Below are positions 42,712-55,032 of a DNA stretch of 64,000 nucleotides, piece after piece. A model generated the notes under the pieces. That model was given only the letters and a program-made list of their open reading frames with translations, was not told the origin of the DNA and ran no database searches. The stretch is from contig CM019714.1 of NCBI GenBank assembly GCA_009760885.1, positions 3,211,895 to 3,275,894 on the forward strand, read 5' to 3'. The stretch's first letter is position 1, and every line of letters starts with the position of its first letter. The translations under genes and the position numbers were made by a program. The stretch comes from Achatina immaculata. Its lineage: Eukaryota > Mollusca > Gastropoda > Stylommatophora > Achatinidae.

Positions 42712-43110
42712 TTCCTACATTATTTCTAGCGTTGGGAGGTTAGTTACATTAATTCTAGAGTTGGGAGGTTGGTTACATTATTTCTAGAGTTGGGAGGTTG
42801 GTTAAATTATTCCTAGAGTTTGGAGGTTAGTTAAATTATTCCTGGAGTTGGGAGGTTGGTTACATTATTTCTAGAGTTTGGAGGTTAGTTACATTATTCT
42901 TGGTGTTGGGAGGTTGGTTACATTATTTCTAGAGTTTGGAGGTTGGTTACATTATTTCTAGAGTTTGGAGGTTAGTTACATTATTTCTAGAGTTTGGAGG
43001 TTAGTTACATTATTTCTAGAGTTTGGAAGTTGGTTACATTATTTCTAGAGTTTGGAGGTTGGTTACATTATTTCTAGAGTTTGGAGGTTAGTTAAATTAT
43101 TCCTGGAGTT
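42712..43110. repeat. Minisatellite, 29 bp unit
   Basis: About 13 copies of TTACATTATTTCTAGAGTTT plus GGAGGTTGG. Confidence 0.93.
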
Positions 43111-43197
43111 GGGCTATAGGGCAGTTGTGTGGTGGAATTCTTACTGTGCGCATTGGCTTCTTTAAGAGGGCTTTGGTCTTTAGATTCATTCAGATGA

Positions 43198-43425
43198 ATT
43201 TTCTGATTTCAGCAAGTAATGTATCAGATTTCAGCAAGTAATGTATCAGATTTCAGCAAGTAATGTATCAGATTTCAGCAAGTAATGTATCAGATTTCAG
43301 CAAGTATTGTATCAGATTTCAGCAAATATTGTATCAGATTTCAGCAAGTAATGTATCAGATTCAGCAAGTATTGTATCAGATTTCACCAAGTAATGTATC
43401 AGATTTCACCAAGTAATGTGTCTGA
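43198..43425. repeat. Minisatellite, 22 bp unit
   Basis: About ten copies of AGATTTCAGCAAGTAATGTA plus TC. Confidence 0.92.
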
Positions 43426-43572
43426 TTTGTATTCTGTGGGGCCAGTGTGTTATCTCATAGTTACTTTTCTGATGTTGTTTCCAGGATTTTCTGATTTCAG
43501 CAAGTAACTTATCAGATTTGGATTCTGTGGAACCAATTGTATTATCTCAGTGTTAATGAACCTCAGATTGTA

Positions 43573-44551
43573 CAGGGTCTGGCATAAAGCATAGCTGGAT
43601 TTATCTGACATAGTGCACAGAAACTGAATAGTGTGAAAAAAAAATATAACGTCAGAGATGAAGCAGACAAACGGTCATTTTTAACAATGACTTCTTGGCA
43701 AACACAACTTCGTGCATTCACCGTTGAAACTTATTTTAAAAGTGGAGAATCGTATATTACTGTACAACAAAAGTTTCGTCGCCAGTTTGAGTTGCATCCC
43801 CGGGATAATGTTCCCAATCAGAGAACAAAACAATTTTGAGGTGGATCAAAAAATTTAAAGAAACTGCTAATTGCCTTAATAAGAAGTCTACTGGTCATCC
43901 AAGAACTCAGCAGACACCTGAACGAATTCAAGAAGTCTGCAGCACATTGCGGTGATCAGCTGTTAGGAACACTTTGGCATCTGGCTTCCTCTTACTGTTA
44001 ATAGTGATCTTTATGTGCAGATGCTAACTGAATACTTCATTCCAGACTTGGCCATTAGAAATAAGAGACTAATACGGTTTCAACAGGATGGAGCAACTGC
44101 CCACACAGCCCGCCAGTCCATGGTCATGCTGCGACAAGCATTTCCCAATTGTCTTATTTCCAGATTTGGAGATATTCATTTGCCGACAAGTTTATCAGAT
44201 TTATCGGCCGCAGATTTCTTTTTTTATGGAGGTACCTCAAGAACGTGGTGTATGCTAGCTGACCACATTCAGTTGCAGACCTAAAGGATCGAATCTGACA
44301 CTGCATTCAAAATATCCCTTTGAACTTGTTAAATGGTGCTATGCAGGAATTTTCCAGACGCCTGGCTGAATGTATCAAATGTAATGGTGGTCATCTAACT
44401 GGCATAATTTTCAAAAACTAAATATGATTGTCAGTAATAATAAAAATACCTACTTTTCTGAGTTTCATTTCACTTTTGTTTACCAAAAACATATATAGTG
44501 CTTATTTATTTTCCATTTTTAAAGTCCAGCTATGCTTTATGCCGGACCCTA
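43573..44551 (+). mobile_element. Mariner-superfamily element, family B copy 2 (internal deletion)
   Basis: Same terminal repeats as 25608-26936 (CAGGGTCTGGCATAAAGCAT) with TA at 43571-43572 and at 44552-44553, in the opposite orientation. 979 bp against 1329 bp, so about 350 bp are missing from the middle. Coding remains: TSWQTQLRAFTVETYFKSGE (N-terminus, 43690 on), then a jump to RLIRFQQDGATAHTARQSM (second Asp, QDGA) and LSDLSAADFFFYGG (third acidic block). The segment with the first Asp is deleted. Confidence 0.87.
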
Positions 44552-45331
44552 TATATTGAGTAGCTTGTCAAAATATTGTCTCCACCTTTCCAACGCAAAC
44601 TCTGGTTCACATGTTGATTCACCGTTAACATCATTTGCTGTTTCTGTTGGGTTGAAGTGTTCTACTCTCTGCCTCATTGCATTGATCTTTTTTTAATGAC
44701 ATTTTTTCATAGCCTCTTTGTAATCACTTTTCAATGTTCCATCCAATTCTGGCAATGGTTTTATCTTTACTTCTTTCATTACTTTTTGAGCGTCTGCTTG
44801 CAGTGTGGCATTCAGTGTAGGCTTGCCATCACTTACTTCTTGTCTATTCTTAATTTTTATTTTCTTTTATAGTTTTGCTCACTTCATTGTATAGGCATCT
44901 TGTTATTTTCCTGTCAGTAGCTTCCTTGTGATGTTAGTTCCACATTTCCTTTGCTGCTTGTAAAATGCTGATTTTGAACAAGGGCCATTCCTCTTCTTCT
45001 GATTTCATTTCTGTGGGTAAATTCTCTTACTTTCTTCTCATGTTCTTCTTTCACATTCTCTTCCCTGAGCTTGCTTAGTTTTATTGTTTCATTTGTCTTC
45101 TTGTGAGTTCTGATGTTTTTTTTTTTATGGTGTGTTGTAATAACCGCTAGAGTTCTGGTTATGGTCAGTATATGAGCTCAGGTTGGGTATTGCTTTTACA
45201 ACAGTAACTGACCTTTCTAATTGTTCCTTGCCAGTTAAAAAAAAAGTCAGCTTACCCTCTGCAGGACAGATATAGTCCATTTGTAGCAGATATAAATCTG
45301 GCACTCTGTGTTTAAAGAATGTAACTGTGAT

Positions 45332-45651
45332 ATCATGAACACAAAACAAATATATCCATACTGCAAGAACTTAATATTGAAGAAGGCTGACTAGTAAAGA
45401 GGATTAAACATAGAAAATTTTAATATTTTGGACACATTAAATGTCATGATAATTTAGAGAAGACAGTCATGGAAGGGCACATAATGGGAAAAAGAAAGAG
45501 AGGAAGACCAAAGTGAAGATGGTTGCAAGACATCGTTGATAATCTGCAAATGGATACATAAGCAGCAGGGCATCTTGCTTACAACCGAGAGTCCTACAGG
45601 AGAGCTGTTAGAGAGGCAGAGTTCCATAAAGGATATGCAAATGACTGACTG
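45332..45651 (+). mobile_element. LINE 3' fragment, family C copy 2
   Basis: Same family as 37040-37790 (YFGHIK-like, KRKRGRP block). Flanked by AACTGTGAT at 45323-45331 and 45652-45660, a 9 bp target duplication that shows insertion into the minus-strand LINE. Only the last 320 bp of the element are present. Confidence 0.8.
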
Positions 45652-45854
45652 AACTGTGATTCAGAGATCATGCTGGCAATACAGTTGTAAGAGCCTGGTT
45701 CCATTTTTGTTTTTAATGCAGTGTGTGAGTCATTGAAGGCTCCTGATTGGTCTGTTGCCTCTTTAGTACTTGTTCCAAGTCTTGTGTTAAAGTCTCCAGT
45801 AACTGAAATTTTCCTCTTTGCTTTTGTAATTTAATGTGTCATGGAGGTAGAAAA

Positions 45855-46300
45855 AAAAAGCTGCAGTCATCCTCATTGGTTGGCATATTGCTAGGAGCAT
45901 AAGCTGCAGTCATCCTCATTGGTTGGCGTATTGCTAGGAGCATAAGCTGCAGTCATCTTCATTGGTTGGCGTATTGCTAGGAGCATAAGCTGCAGTCATC
46001 TTCATTGGTTGGCGTATTGTTAGGAGCATAAGCTGCAGTCGTCCTCATTGGTTGGCGTATTGCTAGGAGCATAAGCTGCAGTCGTCCTCATTGGTTGGCG
46101 TATTGCTAGGAGCATAAACTGCAGTCATCCTCATTGGTTGGTGTATTGCTAGGAGCATAAGCTGCAGTCATCCTCATTGGTTGGTGTATTGCTAGGAGCA
46201 TAAGCTGCAGTCATCCTCATTGGTTGGTGTATTGCTAGGAGCATAAGCTGCAGTCATCCTCATTGGTTGGTGTATTGCTAGGAGCATAAGCTGCAGTCAT
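45855..46300. repeat. Minisatellite, 42 bp unit
   Basis: Ten or so copies of GTATTGCTAGGAGCATAAGC plus TGCAGTCATCCTCATTGGTTGG. Confidence 0.94.
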
Positions 46301-46914
46301 CCTCTTTTATTTTGACAGGTATGATTTTTTCTGATATTTGTTTTGTTTCCAGGATTTTTTTCAACACTGATTGGTTCTATGATCATTCCAGTGCCTTCTT
46401 CTGCTCTTTCTTGCTAACAATAGCAATAATAAATACATAATTTTGGTGTATTTGTTCACAGTCATTATCTCTTGCTTTTTGGTATAAGCAACTCCAAATT
46501 AATTTGATCTTTCTTTTGTTCATTCCCTCCATAAATTCCACACTTCACTTGTGCCACATATGTTGAGTCCACAGACTTTTGAAGCTACTTTTCTGTCTCT
46601 TTATGATTGAATGTTTCTGAATTGTTTTCTGTTTATATGAGTCCATCTATATTTCTTGTGTTTTCTGTGAACAATAAAGAAATCCAGTGTCCACTCGCTG
46701 AGCCACTCAGAATTTAGCCCAGAGCAAGTCAGATGCCCTTTGCTGTCACCATTCCCATCCTGTAGAGACATGTTTGATCTGTGGGTACACAGCCTACTCA
46801 TTTTTGCTTCCCACTTTCCAAAGAGAAGCTTCTGGATATAGTGACAGGCATAATACCTGTCTTATAAGCCTTAACAACAAACATAAGAACAAGAAGAAAC
46901 AGATATGGTCTGCA

Positions 46915-47000
46915 GAAACATGCACAGACACCATGACCTGTCAGAAACATGCAACAGACACCATGACCTGTCAGAAACATGCAACAGACACCGTGGCCTG
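46915..47000. repeat. Short tandem repeat, about 29 bp unit
   Basis: Three copies of ACACCATGACCTGTCAGAAA plus CATGCAACAG. Confidence 0.85.
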
Positions 47001-47104
47001 CCAGAAAAAAGAGGTCCTCAAAGAAAAGGCAGAAAAATGAAAACAGTTAAAATCTTCAGAAAAACATAACCAAAATTTCTTGGACATGACATGAGAAAAC
47101 AGAA

Positions 47105-47350
47105 GAATATTGGTTAAGTTGTTGACCTTCTGACAGGATGTGTGGAGAGAGTCTTAGTTAAGTTGTTGACCTTCTGACAGGATGTGTGGAGAGAGCCTTA
47201 GTTAAGTTGTTGACCTTCTGACAGGATGTGTGGAGAGAGTCTTAGTTAAGTTGTTGACCTTCTGACAGGATGTGTGGAGAGAGTCTTAGTTAAGTTGTTG
47301 ACCTTCTGATAGGATGTGTGGAGAGAGTCTTAGTTAAGTTGTTGACCTGC
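47105..47350. repeat. Minisatellite, 44 bp unit
   Basis: Five to six copies of TTAAGTTGTTGACCTTCTGA plus CAGGATGTGTGGAGAGAGTCTTAG. Confidence 0.93.
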
Positions 47351-47604
47351 CAATAAGACATGTTGGAAAACAACTGGAAAATTTTGTGGAAAAAAGAAAC
47401 GGAAAGCAAAGAGAAAATACATAAATGGGCTAACAGGAGGAGAAGAAGAATGTTGAGAAGGAGAAACATGGCTGACAGAACTGTTTGCCATGGCATGTAA
47501 TAAGTGAGTGAGACTCTAGCCAGTGCAGAGTGATTTCCAGCAAATCTGCATGACAAATTCTTCACTAAAAACTAGCACAATTTGATCTTTTCTGGTGTTT
47601 TCAT

Positions 47605-48030
47605 ATGATTTTTGATGTTGTCAACTGATTTCTGATGTTGTCAACTGATTTCTGTGATTTCTGATGTCAGCTGATTTCTAAATATTGTCAACTGATTTCT
47701 GATGTTGTCAGCTGATTTCTGATGTTGTCAGTAACTGATTTTTATGTTATGGTCATATGGTAAAGTTGTCTTATTTTTGTTTTCCTGTTCAAGAAACCTC
47801 AGAACTTTAGGACAAAGTCTCTGGTCCATAATTCTTTTCATCTCCCAATCACGTACCTGCACAGTACAAAGGAATATTTATCTCATAGTCACTTAAAGGT
47901 ACAGATCACTAAAATAGTTATCTGTTTAGTTAAAGGTACGGATCACTAAAACATAGTTACTTGCATAGTTAAAGGTACAGATCACTAAAACATAGTTACT
48001 TGCATAGTTAAAGGTACAGATCACTAAGAA
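47605..48030. repeat. Two short arrays (about 20 bp and about 35 bp)
   Basis: 47605-47735 repeats TCAACTGATTTCTGATGTTG with gaps. 47885-48030 repeats GTTAAAGGTACAGATCACTA units. The stretch between is unique. Confidence 0.8.
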
Positions 48031-48159
48031 GAGAAATTGTATTTTTCAAACTTGACAGGAAAGACATTGAGTGATATATCTGGTTGTCAGGGGCTGACCT
48101 ATTTTTGAGATTTTATCTCTGATATGTCCTAATCTATACCAGATTTGATATTTTGTGTT

Positions 48160-48166
48160 CTTCATC

Positions 48167-48242
<76 letters not shown>
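48160..48242. repeat. Microsatellite (CT)n then (CA)n
   Basis: Compound dinucleotide run CTCTCT... followed by CACACA..., opening a spurious minus frame. Confidence 0.95.
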
Positions 48243-48244
<2 letters not shown>

Positions 48245-48307
48245 CGTATGAAGTGAGAAATTGCCTGAGAAATGTTTTTTTTTTTGTTTCTGTTTTTTTC
48301 TATGGGC

Positions 48308-48545
48308 ATCTGTAATGTTTGTCATAATGTGATGTTTGATTGTATCATTTGTAATGTTTGTCATAATGTGATGTTTGATTGTATCATTTGTAATGTTTGT
48401 CATAATGTGATGTTTGATTGTATCCTTTGTAATGTTTATCATAATGTGATGTTTGATTGTATCATTTGTAATGTTTGTCATAATGTGATGTTTGATTATA
48501 TTATTTGTAATGTTTGTCATAATGTGATGTTTGATTATCTTGGTA
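48308..48545. repeat. Minisatellite, 39 bp unit
   Basis: Six copies of GTAATGTTTGTCATAATGTG plus ATGTTTGATTGTATCATTT; open in frame on both strands because 39 is a multiple of three. Confidence 0.93.
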
Positions 48546-48649
48546 ATGTTTTTTGAAAATCTCAGTATGTACTGACATTTTTCTCCTTAACAAAACATTT
48601 CTGTTTTTAAATAATTCTTTTAAAAATAATTTTATCAGAGTGGGGCAGT

Positions 48650-48965
48650 TTTGTTGTTAGTTCTACATCACATTGGCAAATTTGTTGTTAGTGCTACATC
48701 ACATTGGTAGATTGCTACATCACATGAGTAGATTTGTTGTTAGTGCTACATCACATTGGCAAATTTGCTGTTAGTGCTACATCACATTGGTAGATTTGTT
48801 GTTAGTGCTACATCACATTGGTAGATTTGTTGTTAGTGCTACATCACATGGGTAGATTTGTTGTTAGTGCTACATCATATTGGTAGATTTGTTCTTAGTG
48901 CTACATCATGTGGCAGATTTGTTGTTAGTGCTACATCATATTGGCAGATTTGTTGTTAGTGCAGT
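48650..48965. repeat. Minisatellite, about 32 bp unit
   Basis: Nine to ten copies of TTGTTGTTAGTGCTACATCA plus CATTGGTAGATT, with some shortened. Confidence 0.92.
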
Positions 48966-49004
48966 GTAGTCACTTTAATAGAAAGGTGAGCAAAAGAAAA
49001 TGTA

Positions 49005-50225
49005 TAGTTAGTAATTTCACATCTTTGCAGTGGTATAGTTAGTGCTGTCACATCTCTACAGTGGTATAGTTAGTTTTGAAACATCTACAATGGTATAGTT
49101 AGAGCTAAGACATATACAGTGGTACAGATAGTGCTGTCACAGCTCTACAGTGGTATAGTTAGTGCTGTCATATCTCTACAGTGGTATAGTTAGTGCTGTC
49201 ACATCTCTACAGTGGTATAGTTAGTGCTGTCACATCTCTGCAGTGGTATAATTAGTGCTGTCACATCTCTACAGTGGTATAGTTAGTGCTGTCACATCTC
49301 TGCAGTGGTATAATTAGTGCTGTCACATCTCTACAGTGGTATAGTTAGTGCTGTCACATCCCTACAGTGGTATAATTAGTGCTGTCACATCCCTACAGTG
49401 GTATAATTAGTGCTGTCACATCTCTACAGTGGTATAATTAGTGCTGTCACATCTCTACAGTGGTATAATTAGTGCTGTCACATCTCTACAGTGGTATAGT
49501 TAGTGCTGTCACATCTCTACAGTGGTATAGTTAGTGCTGTCACATCTCTGCAGTGGTATAGTTAGTGCTGTCACATCTCTACAGTGGTATAGTTAGTGCT
49601 GTCACATCTCTGCAGTGGTATAGTTAGTGCTGTCACATCTCTGCAGTGGTATAGTTAGTGCTGTCACATCTCTACAGTGGTATAGTTAGTGCTGTCACAT
49701 CTCTACAGTGGTATAGTTAGTGCTGTCACATCTCTACAGTGGTATAATTAGTGCTGTCACATCTCTACAGTGGTATAGTTAGTGCTGTCATATCTCTACA
49801 GTGGTATAATTAGTGCTGTCACATCTCTACAGTGGTATAGTTAGTACTGTCACATCTCTACAGTGGTATAGTTAGTGCTGACACATCTCTACAATGGTAT
49901 AATTAGTGCTGTCACATCTCTACAGTGGTATAGTTAGTGCTGACACATCTCTACAATGGTATAATTAGTGCTGACACATCTCTACAAAGGTATAGTTAGT
50001 GCTGACACATCTCTACAAAGGTATAGTTAGTGCTGACACATCTCTACAAAGGTATAGTTAGTGCTGACATATCTCTACAGTGGTATAGTTAGTGCTGACA
50101 AATCTACAGTAGTATAGTTAGTGCTGACACATCTCTACAATGGTATAGTTAGTGCTGACACAGCTACAATGGTATAGTTAGTGCTGACACATCTGCATAG
50201 TGGCAAGGTTAGTAGTGACACATCT
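49005..50225. repeat. Minisatellite, 31 bp unit, about 38 copies
   Basis: GCTGTCACATCTCTACAGTG plus GTATAGTTAGT; changes to GACACATCTCTACAAAGG variants towards the right. Confidence 0.95.
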
Positions 50226-50424
50226 TTTCAGCAGTATGTTTATGGCCGACACATGTCTGCATTGATATGGCCAGTGCCTGCAATTTAGAAATGAAGCCAG
50301 TGGCGTCAGTATAGGCAACCATGGAAGTGTACACTGATGTTCTGTTACTGGTCCACAGCTTGTGAGATGAGTGGAGGATCAGAGAGAGGCTGAGATTGCA
50401 GGTTTTTGACTCCAGTGTTCATGT

Positions 50425-50905
50425 GTAAATGGACAACTGAATCCAGTATTTCATGTGCACATGGACAATTGAATCCAGTATTTCATGTGTACATGGACAA
50501 CTGAATCCAGTATTTCATGTGCAGATTGACAACTTAATCCATGTGTACATGGACATCTGAATCCAGTAATTCATGTGTACATGGACAACTGAATCCATTA
50601 TTGCATGTGTTCATGGAGAACTGACTCCACTGTGTCATATGTACATAGGTAGCTGAATCCAGTGTTTTTGTGTACTTGGACAACTGAATCCATTATGAAA
50701 TATATACATGGACTGTTGACTCCAATATTTCATGTATACATTGACAGCTGCATCCATTATATGTTATGTTCGCTGAATCCAGTGGGTTTTTTGTATACAT
50801 GGACAACTGAATCCAGTATTTTGTGTGTACATGGACAACTGAATCCAATACTTCACATATATATGGACAACTAAATTCAGTATTTCATGTGTACATAAAC
50901 AACTG
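50425..50905. repeat. Minisatellite, about 32 bp unit, degenerate
   Basis: GTGTACATGGACAACTGAAT plus CCAGTATTTCAT with frequent changes, about 14 copies. Confidence 0.88.
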
Positions 50906-50909
50906 TGAT

Positions 50910-51475
50910 TGTCTCTGACAGATTTAAAGAAGTTTAATTTACCAGTCACTGTTATCTTTGCAGAAATGAGAAATGTTTGGCGTATTGCTTTTTTTGTAAT
51001 TTTTAAGAAAACTGAATTCTTACATGCCATTGAGATATTGTCTTTGGGCGTATTGATACCATTGTGTGAAGATATTTTAGTCATGGAGATGTAAGCTGCA
51101 GCAAAACAATATTACCCAGAGACAGGAGAGTTCTTGGCAAGTAAAGTTTTTAAATTTTGTGTCAGCTGTGAAATCCACACTTTTAATACAGAAGTAATTG
51201 AATTATTTTGATTTGTCTGATTTGTATATAGCAAGAAACTGTCACACCTTATTGTTTGTAACTGCTTTTACTATGAAAGTAAAAACTGTAAAATTGAACA
51301 AAAGAGAATATGTGTGAAGTGATGTACAGACATTATGGTATTGTCATCCTGCTGCATACACCCAACCATGAGATGTACAGATGACTCCTGACTAAAAAAA
51401 AACTAACATAAGTAAATCCACACTCACGTATGAAGTTTTCAGCATGCATGAAGTTTACTGAAAGCACTTTATGCA
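50910..51475. other. Unique sequence, no gene seen
   Basis: No array and no credible open frame longer than about 60 codons. Confidence 0.4.
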
Positions 51476-51489
51476 AAACACTGGAAATA

Positions 51490-51975
51490 CTGTACACTTG
51501 AAGCTCAAGTCAGCTTAGGTGCAGGCCAATGGGATGTACACTTGATGCTCAAGTCAACTTTGGTGCAGGCCAATGAGATGTACAGTTGAAGCTCAAGTCA
51601 ACTTAGGTGCAGGCCAATGAGATGTACAGTTGAAGCTCAAGTCAACTTAGGTGCAGGCCAGTGAGATGTATGCTTGAAGCTCAAGTCATCTTTGGTGCAG
51701 GCCAATGAGATGTACAGTTGAACCTCAAGTCAACTTAGGTGCAGGACAGTGAGATGTACAGTTGAAGCTTAAGTCAACTTATGTGCAGATGAGTGAGATG
51801 TACAGTTGAAGCTTAAGTCAACTTATGTGCAGATGAGTGAGATGTACAGTTGAAGCTCAAGTCAACTTAGGTACAGGCCAGTGAGATGTACAGTTGAAGC
51901 TCAAGTCAACTTAGGTACAGGCCAGTGAGATGTACAGTTGAAGCTCAAGTCAACTTAGGTACAGGCCAGTGAGAT
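51490..51975. repeat. Minisatellite, 44 bp unit
   Basis: Eleven copies of GATGTACAGTTGAAGCTCAA plus GTCAACTTAGGTGCAGGCCAGTGA. Confidence 0.94.
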
Positions 51976-51979
51976 ACTG

Positions 51980-52915
51980 AGTCTAACCTTTGGCAGAATT
52001 TGGTTACAACATCTTACCAGACTCTTGTCAGTGTAACAGAAATGATATCACAAGATGCTTCACAAATTATAGAACAGTCCAAAACTGAAAACTATAGCAG
52101 AACAGCATGGATCAGTTTAGAATTACTTGTTTAGGTCTGACAAGATAGTTTTACAGGCGGTGGATGAGGGATGGAGGAAATTTTACAGGTGGTGGAAGAG
52201 GTATGGAAGAAATCTGACTTACATAAAGGGGTGTTGAACATATTAGTTATATAACTCATTAACCATCTGTACAGACATATTGGTCCAGTCTTCATGCCAC
52301 CGTTGGCTTTTGGTAACTTGGTAAAGGATGGAGTTTAAAGAAACCTCTGGTGAGCTGCATTTAGGCATAAACAAGATGCTTCACACAATCCTTAGCCTCA
52401 TGGACCGTAAATAATTATCATATGAAATTTTTGTGAAGTGTGTTAGTGCTATCTTTTACATCCATCTGTCATCCATCTTTTACATCTATCTGTCATTCCT
52501 CTCTTACATCCATCTGTCATTCTCTGTCAGTGCAGTTACCTGTACATTTTCATTCACAAGGCCAACATTTTTATATCTGTTGTGATGAAATCATCATTCT
52601 AATATGCCTGTAATGACAAAATCACCATTCTAATATGTCTTGTCATGACAAAAATCATCATTCATATATATATATATATATATCATGACATAGTCATCAT
52701 TCTAATATATCATGACAAATCATCATTCTAATGTGTCTTGTCATGAGTTTTGCAATGTCTAGTTTGTGATTGTTAAACACTTCATGTATAATTTTGCTAA
52801 GACCATGAAATGCAAATTTCTCTATCTCATACTACCCCCACCCCCGGACCAGTGTATCCTGATTTCGAGTCTAGTAATAATTTTATGTTATTTTATTTTG
52901 TGTTAGAACAGTGGA
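51980..52915. other. Unique sequence with short repeats
   Basis: Contains short ACATCCATCTGTCATTC copies (52450-52530), TCATCATTCTAATATG copies (52590-52740) and a (TA)n tract near 52665. No gene recognised. Confidence 0.5.
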
Positions 52916-52924
52916 ATATTACTT

Positions 52925-53388
52925 TCATATGTCTCAGATAGATTCTAGAATTACTTGACATATCTGTACTTTCACATGTCTCACATCCTAGCATTAATTG
53001 AAATATCTGTACTTTCACATGTCTCAGACACATCCTAGCATTACTTGAAATATCTTTACTTTCACATGTCTCAGACAGATCATAGCATTACTTGAAATAT
53101 CTGTACTTTCACATGTCTCAGACACATCCTAGCATTATTTGAAATATCTGTACTTTCACATGTCTCAGACAGATCCTAGCATTACTTGACATATCTGTAC
53201 TTTCACATGTCTCAGACAGATCCTAGCATTACTTTAAATATCTGTACTTTCACATGTCTCAGACAGATCCTAGCATTACTTGACATATCTGTACTTTCAC
53301 ATGTCTCAGACAGATCCTAGCATTACTTGAAATATCTGTACTTTCACATGTCTCAGACAGATCCTAGCGTTACTTGAAATATCTTACA
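52925..53388. repeat. Minisatellite, 48 bp unit
   Basis: Nine to ten copies of TCACATGTCTCAGACAGATC plus CTAGCATTACTTGAAATATC and TGTACTTT. The last unit is cut by a LINE tail. Confidence 0.94.
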
Positions 53389-53830
53389 TCCTTCCTGTGC
53401 CACTAAAAGTCACATGGGGCCCGCATGGTAGTTCACCAAGATTTCCCATCTTTGGCGAGTTTTTCAGCCTCATCAAGGGATGTTATGCCAACTGAACTGG
53501 CCTCTCTTAACAGTGTCCTCTTTAGAGTTTCACGTGATCGACCTCTTTTTCTTCAGCCTGTTATGCTCAACTTGATAGCTTGTTTGGGGATTCTCTGATT
53601 GTTTCTTCTCATCACATGACCGACATATGTCCATCTTCTTTTTCTGATCACCCATGAGACAGGTGGTTGTTTGCTTATCTGTACATTGTTCTAGACTGAG
53701 AAAATCTGTCCAAGTTATGTGTTGTCTGTCACAGTACAAAGCACACACTGTCTTGTAGAAAACTGTTTTCCAGTTTGTTCAGTTTGGCCAGCATGAGCAT
53801 AGGGAATGTTTAATGGAATATATAAAGACA
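53389..53830 (-). pseudogene. LINE C-terminal fragment, family D copy 1
   Basis: Minus strand: QHITWTDFLSLEQCTDKQTT, RSCDEKKQSENPQTSYQVEH, KKRSIT then RETLKRTLLREASSVGITSL, EKLAKDGKSW and a stop after MRAPCDF. This is the C-terminal basic segment of a non-LTR element (RP-TW--T motif style). Its last 195 bp are the same family as the insertion at 60259-60455. The 3' end (seen at 53389) abuts the 48 bp array. Confidence 0.72.
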
Positions 53831-54717
53831 TCAACTTGACAAAGACAAGTCAGTACAGACATTTTACTCACTTCACAGTCTGCAGTTTGTTTGTGACCTG
53901 ACTAGAATTAAGATGAGTAAACACTTTCATTATTATGACCTGAGCTGACTACTGATTTAATTCAAGCAGATGCTGTTAACATCATGATTTGACAAAAGTT
54001 TGACAGTCAGAAAAGTTGTGTGTACATTGACAGTATAGAGTCGCTGCACCCTGCCCCCACCCCCAAATGAATTACAGTTGTGAATGTTATTATTTGTGTA
54101 GTCATTAACAGGTTTCATGTGTGATAACTTCTATAGTTGCTGCTGTTGGTGGTGCACCCATATTGGCTGTCTTGTTTTTGGTGCCAGGAGTAGCAGAACT
54201 TTCATTGTATTCAGTTGTAGAGCTTTACTTGATGTGAGCATAAGATGATTTTATTAGACCCCCTCCTTGTGTTATTTGCACAAAGTGCCAGCCGTGACTG
54301 ATTAAACATTTTATTTTTGAAAATTTGTTTAGTTTTTATTCATAATTTTAAATGTTTTTTTGTTTTTGTACTGCCACTTTACTACAGTTTTGTTTTTACT
54401 TTTGTTCTGCAAAACGTGATCTAATGAAAAATTCATGAAAATACATGATGCCTGCATGATGTCCGGAACTTGCACAGGTAAGCTTTTGTAAAGGCTGAGC
54501 TTATTGACACAGAAGTGGCTCTTGTGTGTGACCTACATTGAAACTGTGCATGTCCCGTGGCCTTTGACCCCATGCTAATAACATTGCGGGCAGGTCAGCC
54601 GACTTTACTTGATACCTGTCCAGCTTCGCTGTCCGTGGCATGGAACGTCGCCTACGATGCCGGTTTTGTCAAAATTATCCTCCGGGGTTCCCATTGCCCA
54701 TGGAGCCAGTGACAGAC
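53831..54717. other. Unique sequence, no gene seen
   Basis: Includes C-rich CCCTGCCCCCACCCCC at about 54048 and TTACTTGATACCTGTCCAGC at about 54606, the latter repeated at about 55060. Confidence 0.45.
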
Positions 54718-55032
54718 AGTGAAGGTACAGACACGGTTAAGGTACAGACACAGTGAAGGTACAGACACAGTGAAGGTACAGACACAGTGAAGGCACAGAC
54801 ACAGTGAAGGTACAGACACCGTGAAGGCACAGACACGGTGAAGGTACAGACACAGTGAAGACAGACACATTGAAGGCACAGACACAGTGAAGATAGACAT
54901 AGTGAAGACACAGACACTGAAGATAGACACAGTGAAGACACAGACACAGTGATGACACAGATACAGTGAAGACAGGCACAGACACAGTGAATACAGACAC
55001 ATGAAGACACAGACACAGTGAAGGCACAGACA
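54718..55032. repeat. Minisatellite, 17 bp unit
   Basis: About 18 copies of GAAGGTACAGACACAGT with small gaps. As 17 is not a multiple of three and the minus strand lacks stops, Cys/Val/Ser-rich minus frames of 96-159 codons arise; they are not genes. Confidence 0.92.

Larger units (their letters stand above)
44560..46860 (-). pseudogene. Decayed LINE with nested insertions
   Basis: Minus-strand fragments in the expected order: near 46780-46600 CSGLNSEWLSEWTLDFFIVH-type text, near 45830-45670 VTGDFNTRLGTSTKEATDQS (the GDFN motif of an APE endonuclease), and near 44650-44570 GESTCEPEFALERWRQYFDK, the linker before RT. No RT is left. It is interrupted by a LINE 3' fragment (45332-45651) and a 42 bp array (45855-46300). 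Many stops. Confidence 0.55.

Noticed and set aside
52840..54065. C-rich tracts as G-quadruplex regulatory sites
   Set aside because: ACCCCCACCCCC at about 52847 and CCCTGCCCCCACCCCC at about 54048 have only two or three long C runs each; below the usual four-run requirement.
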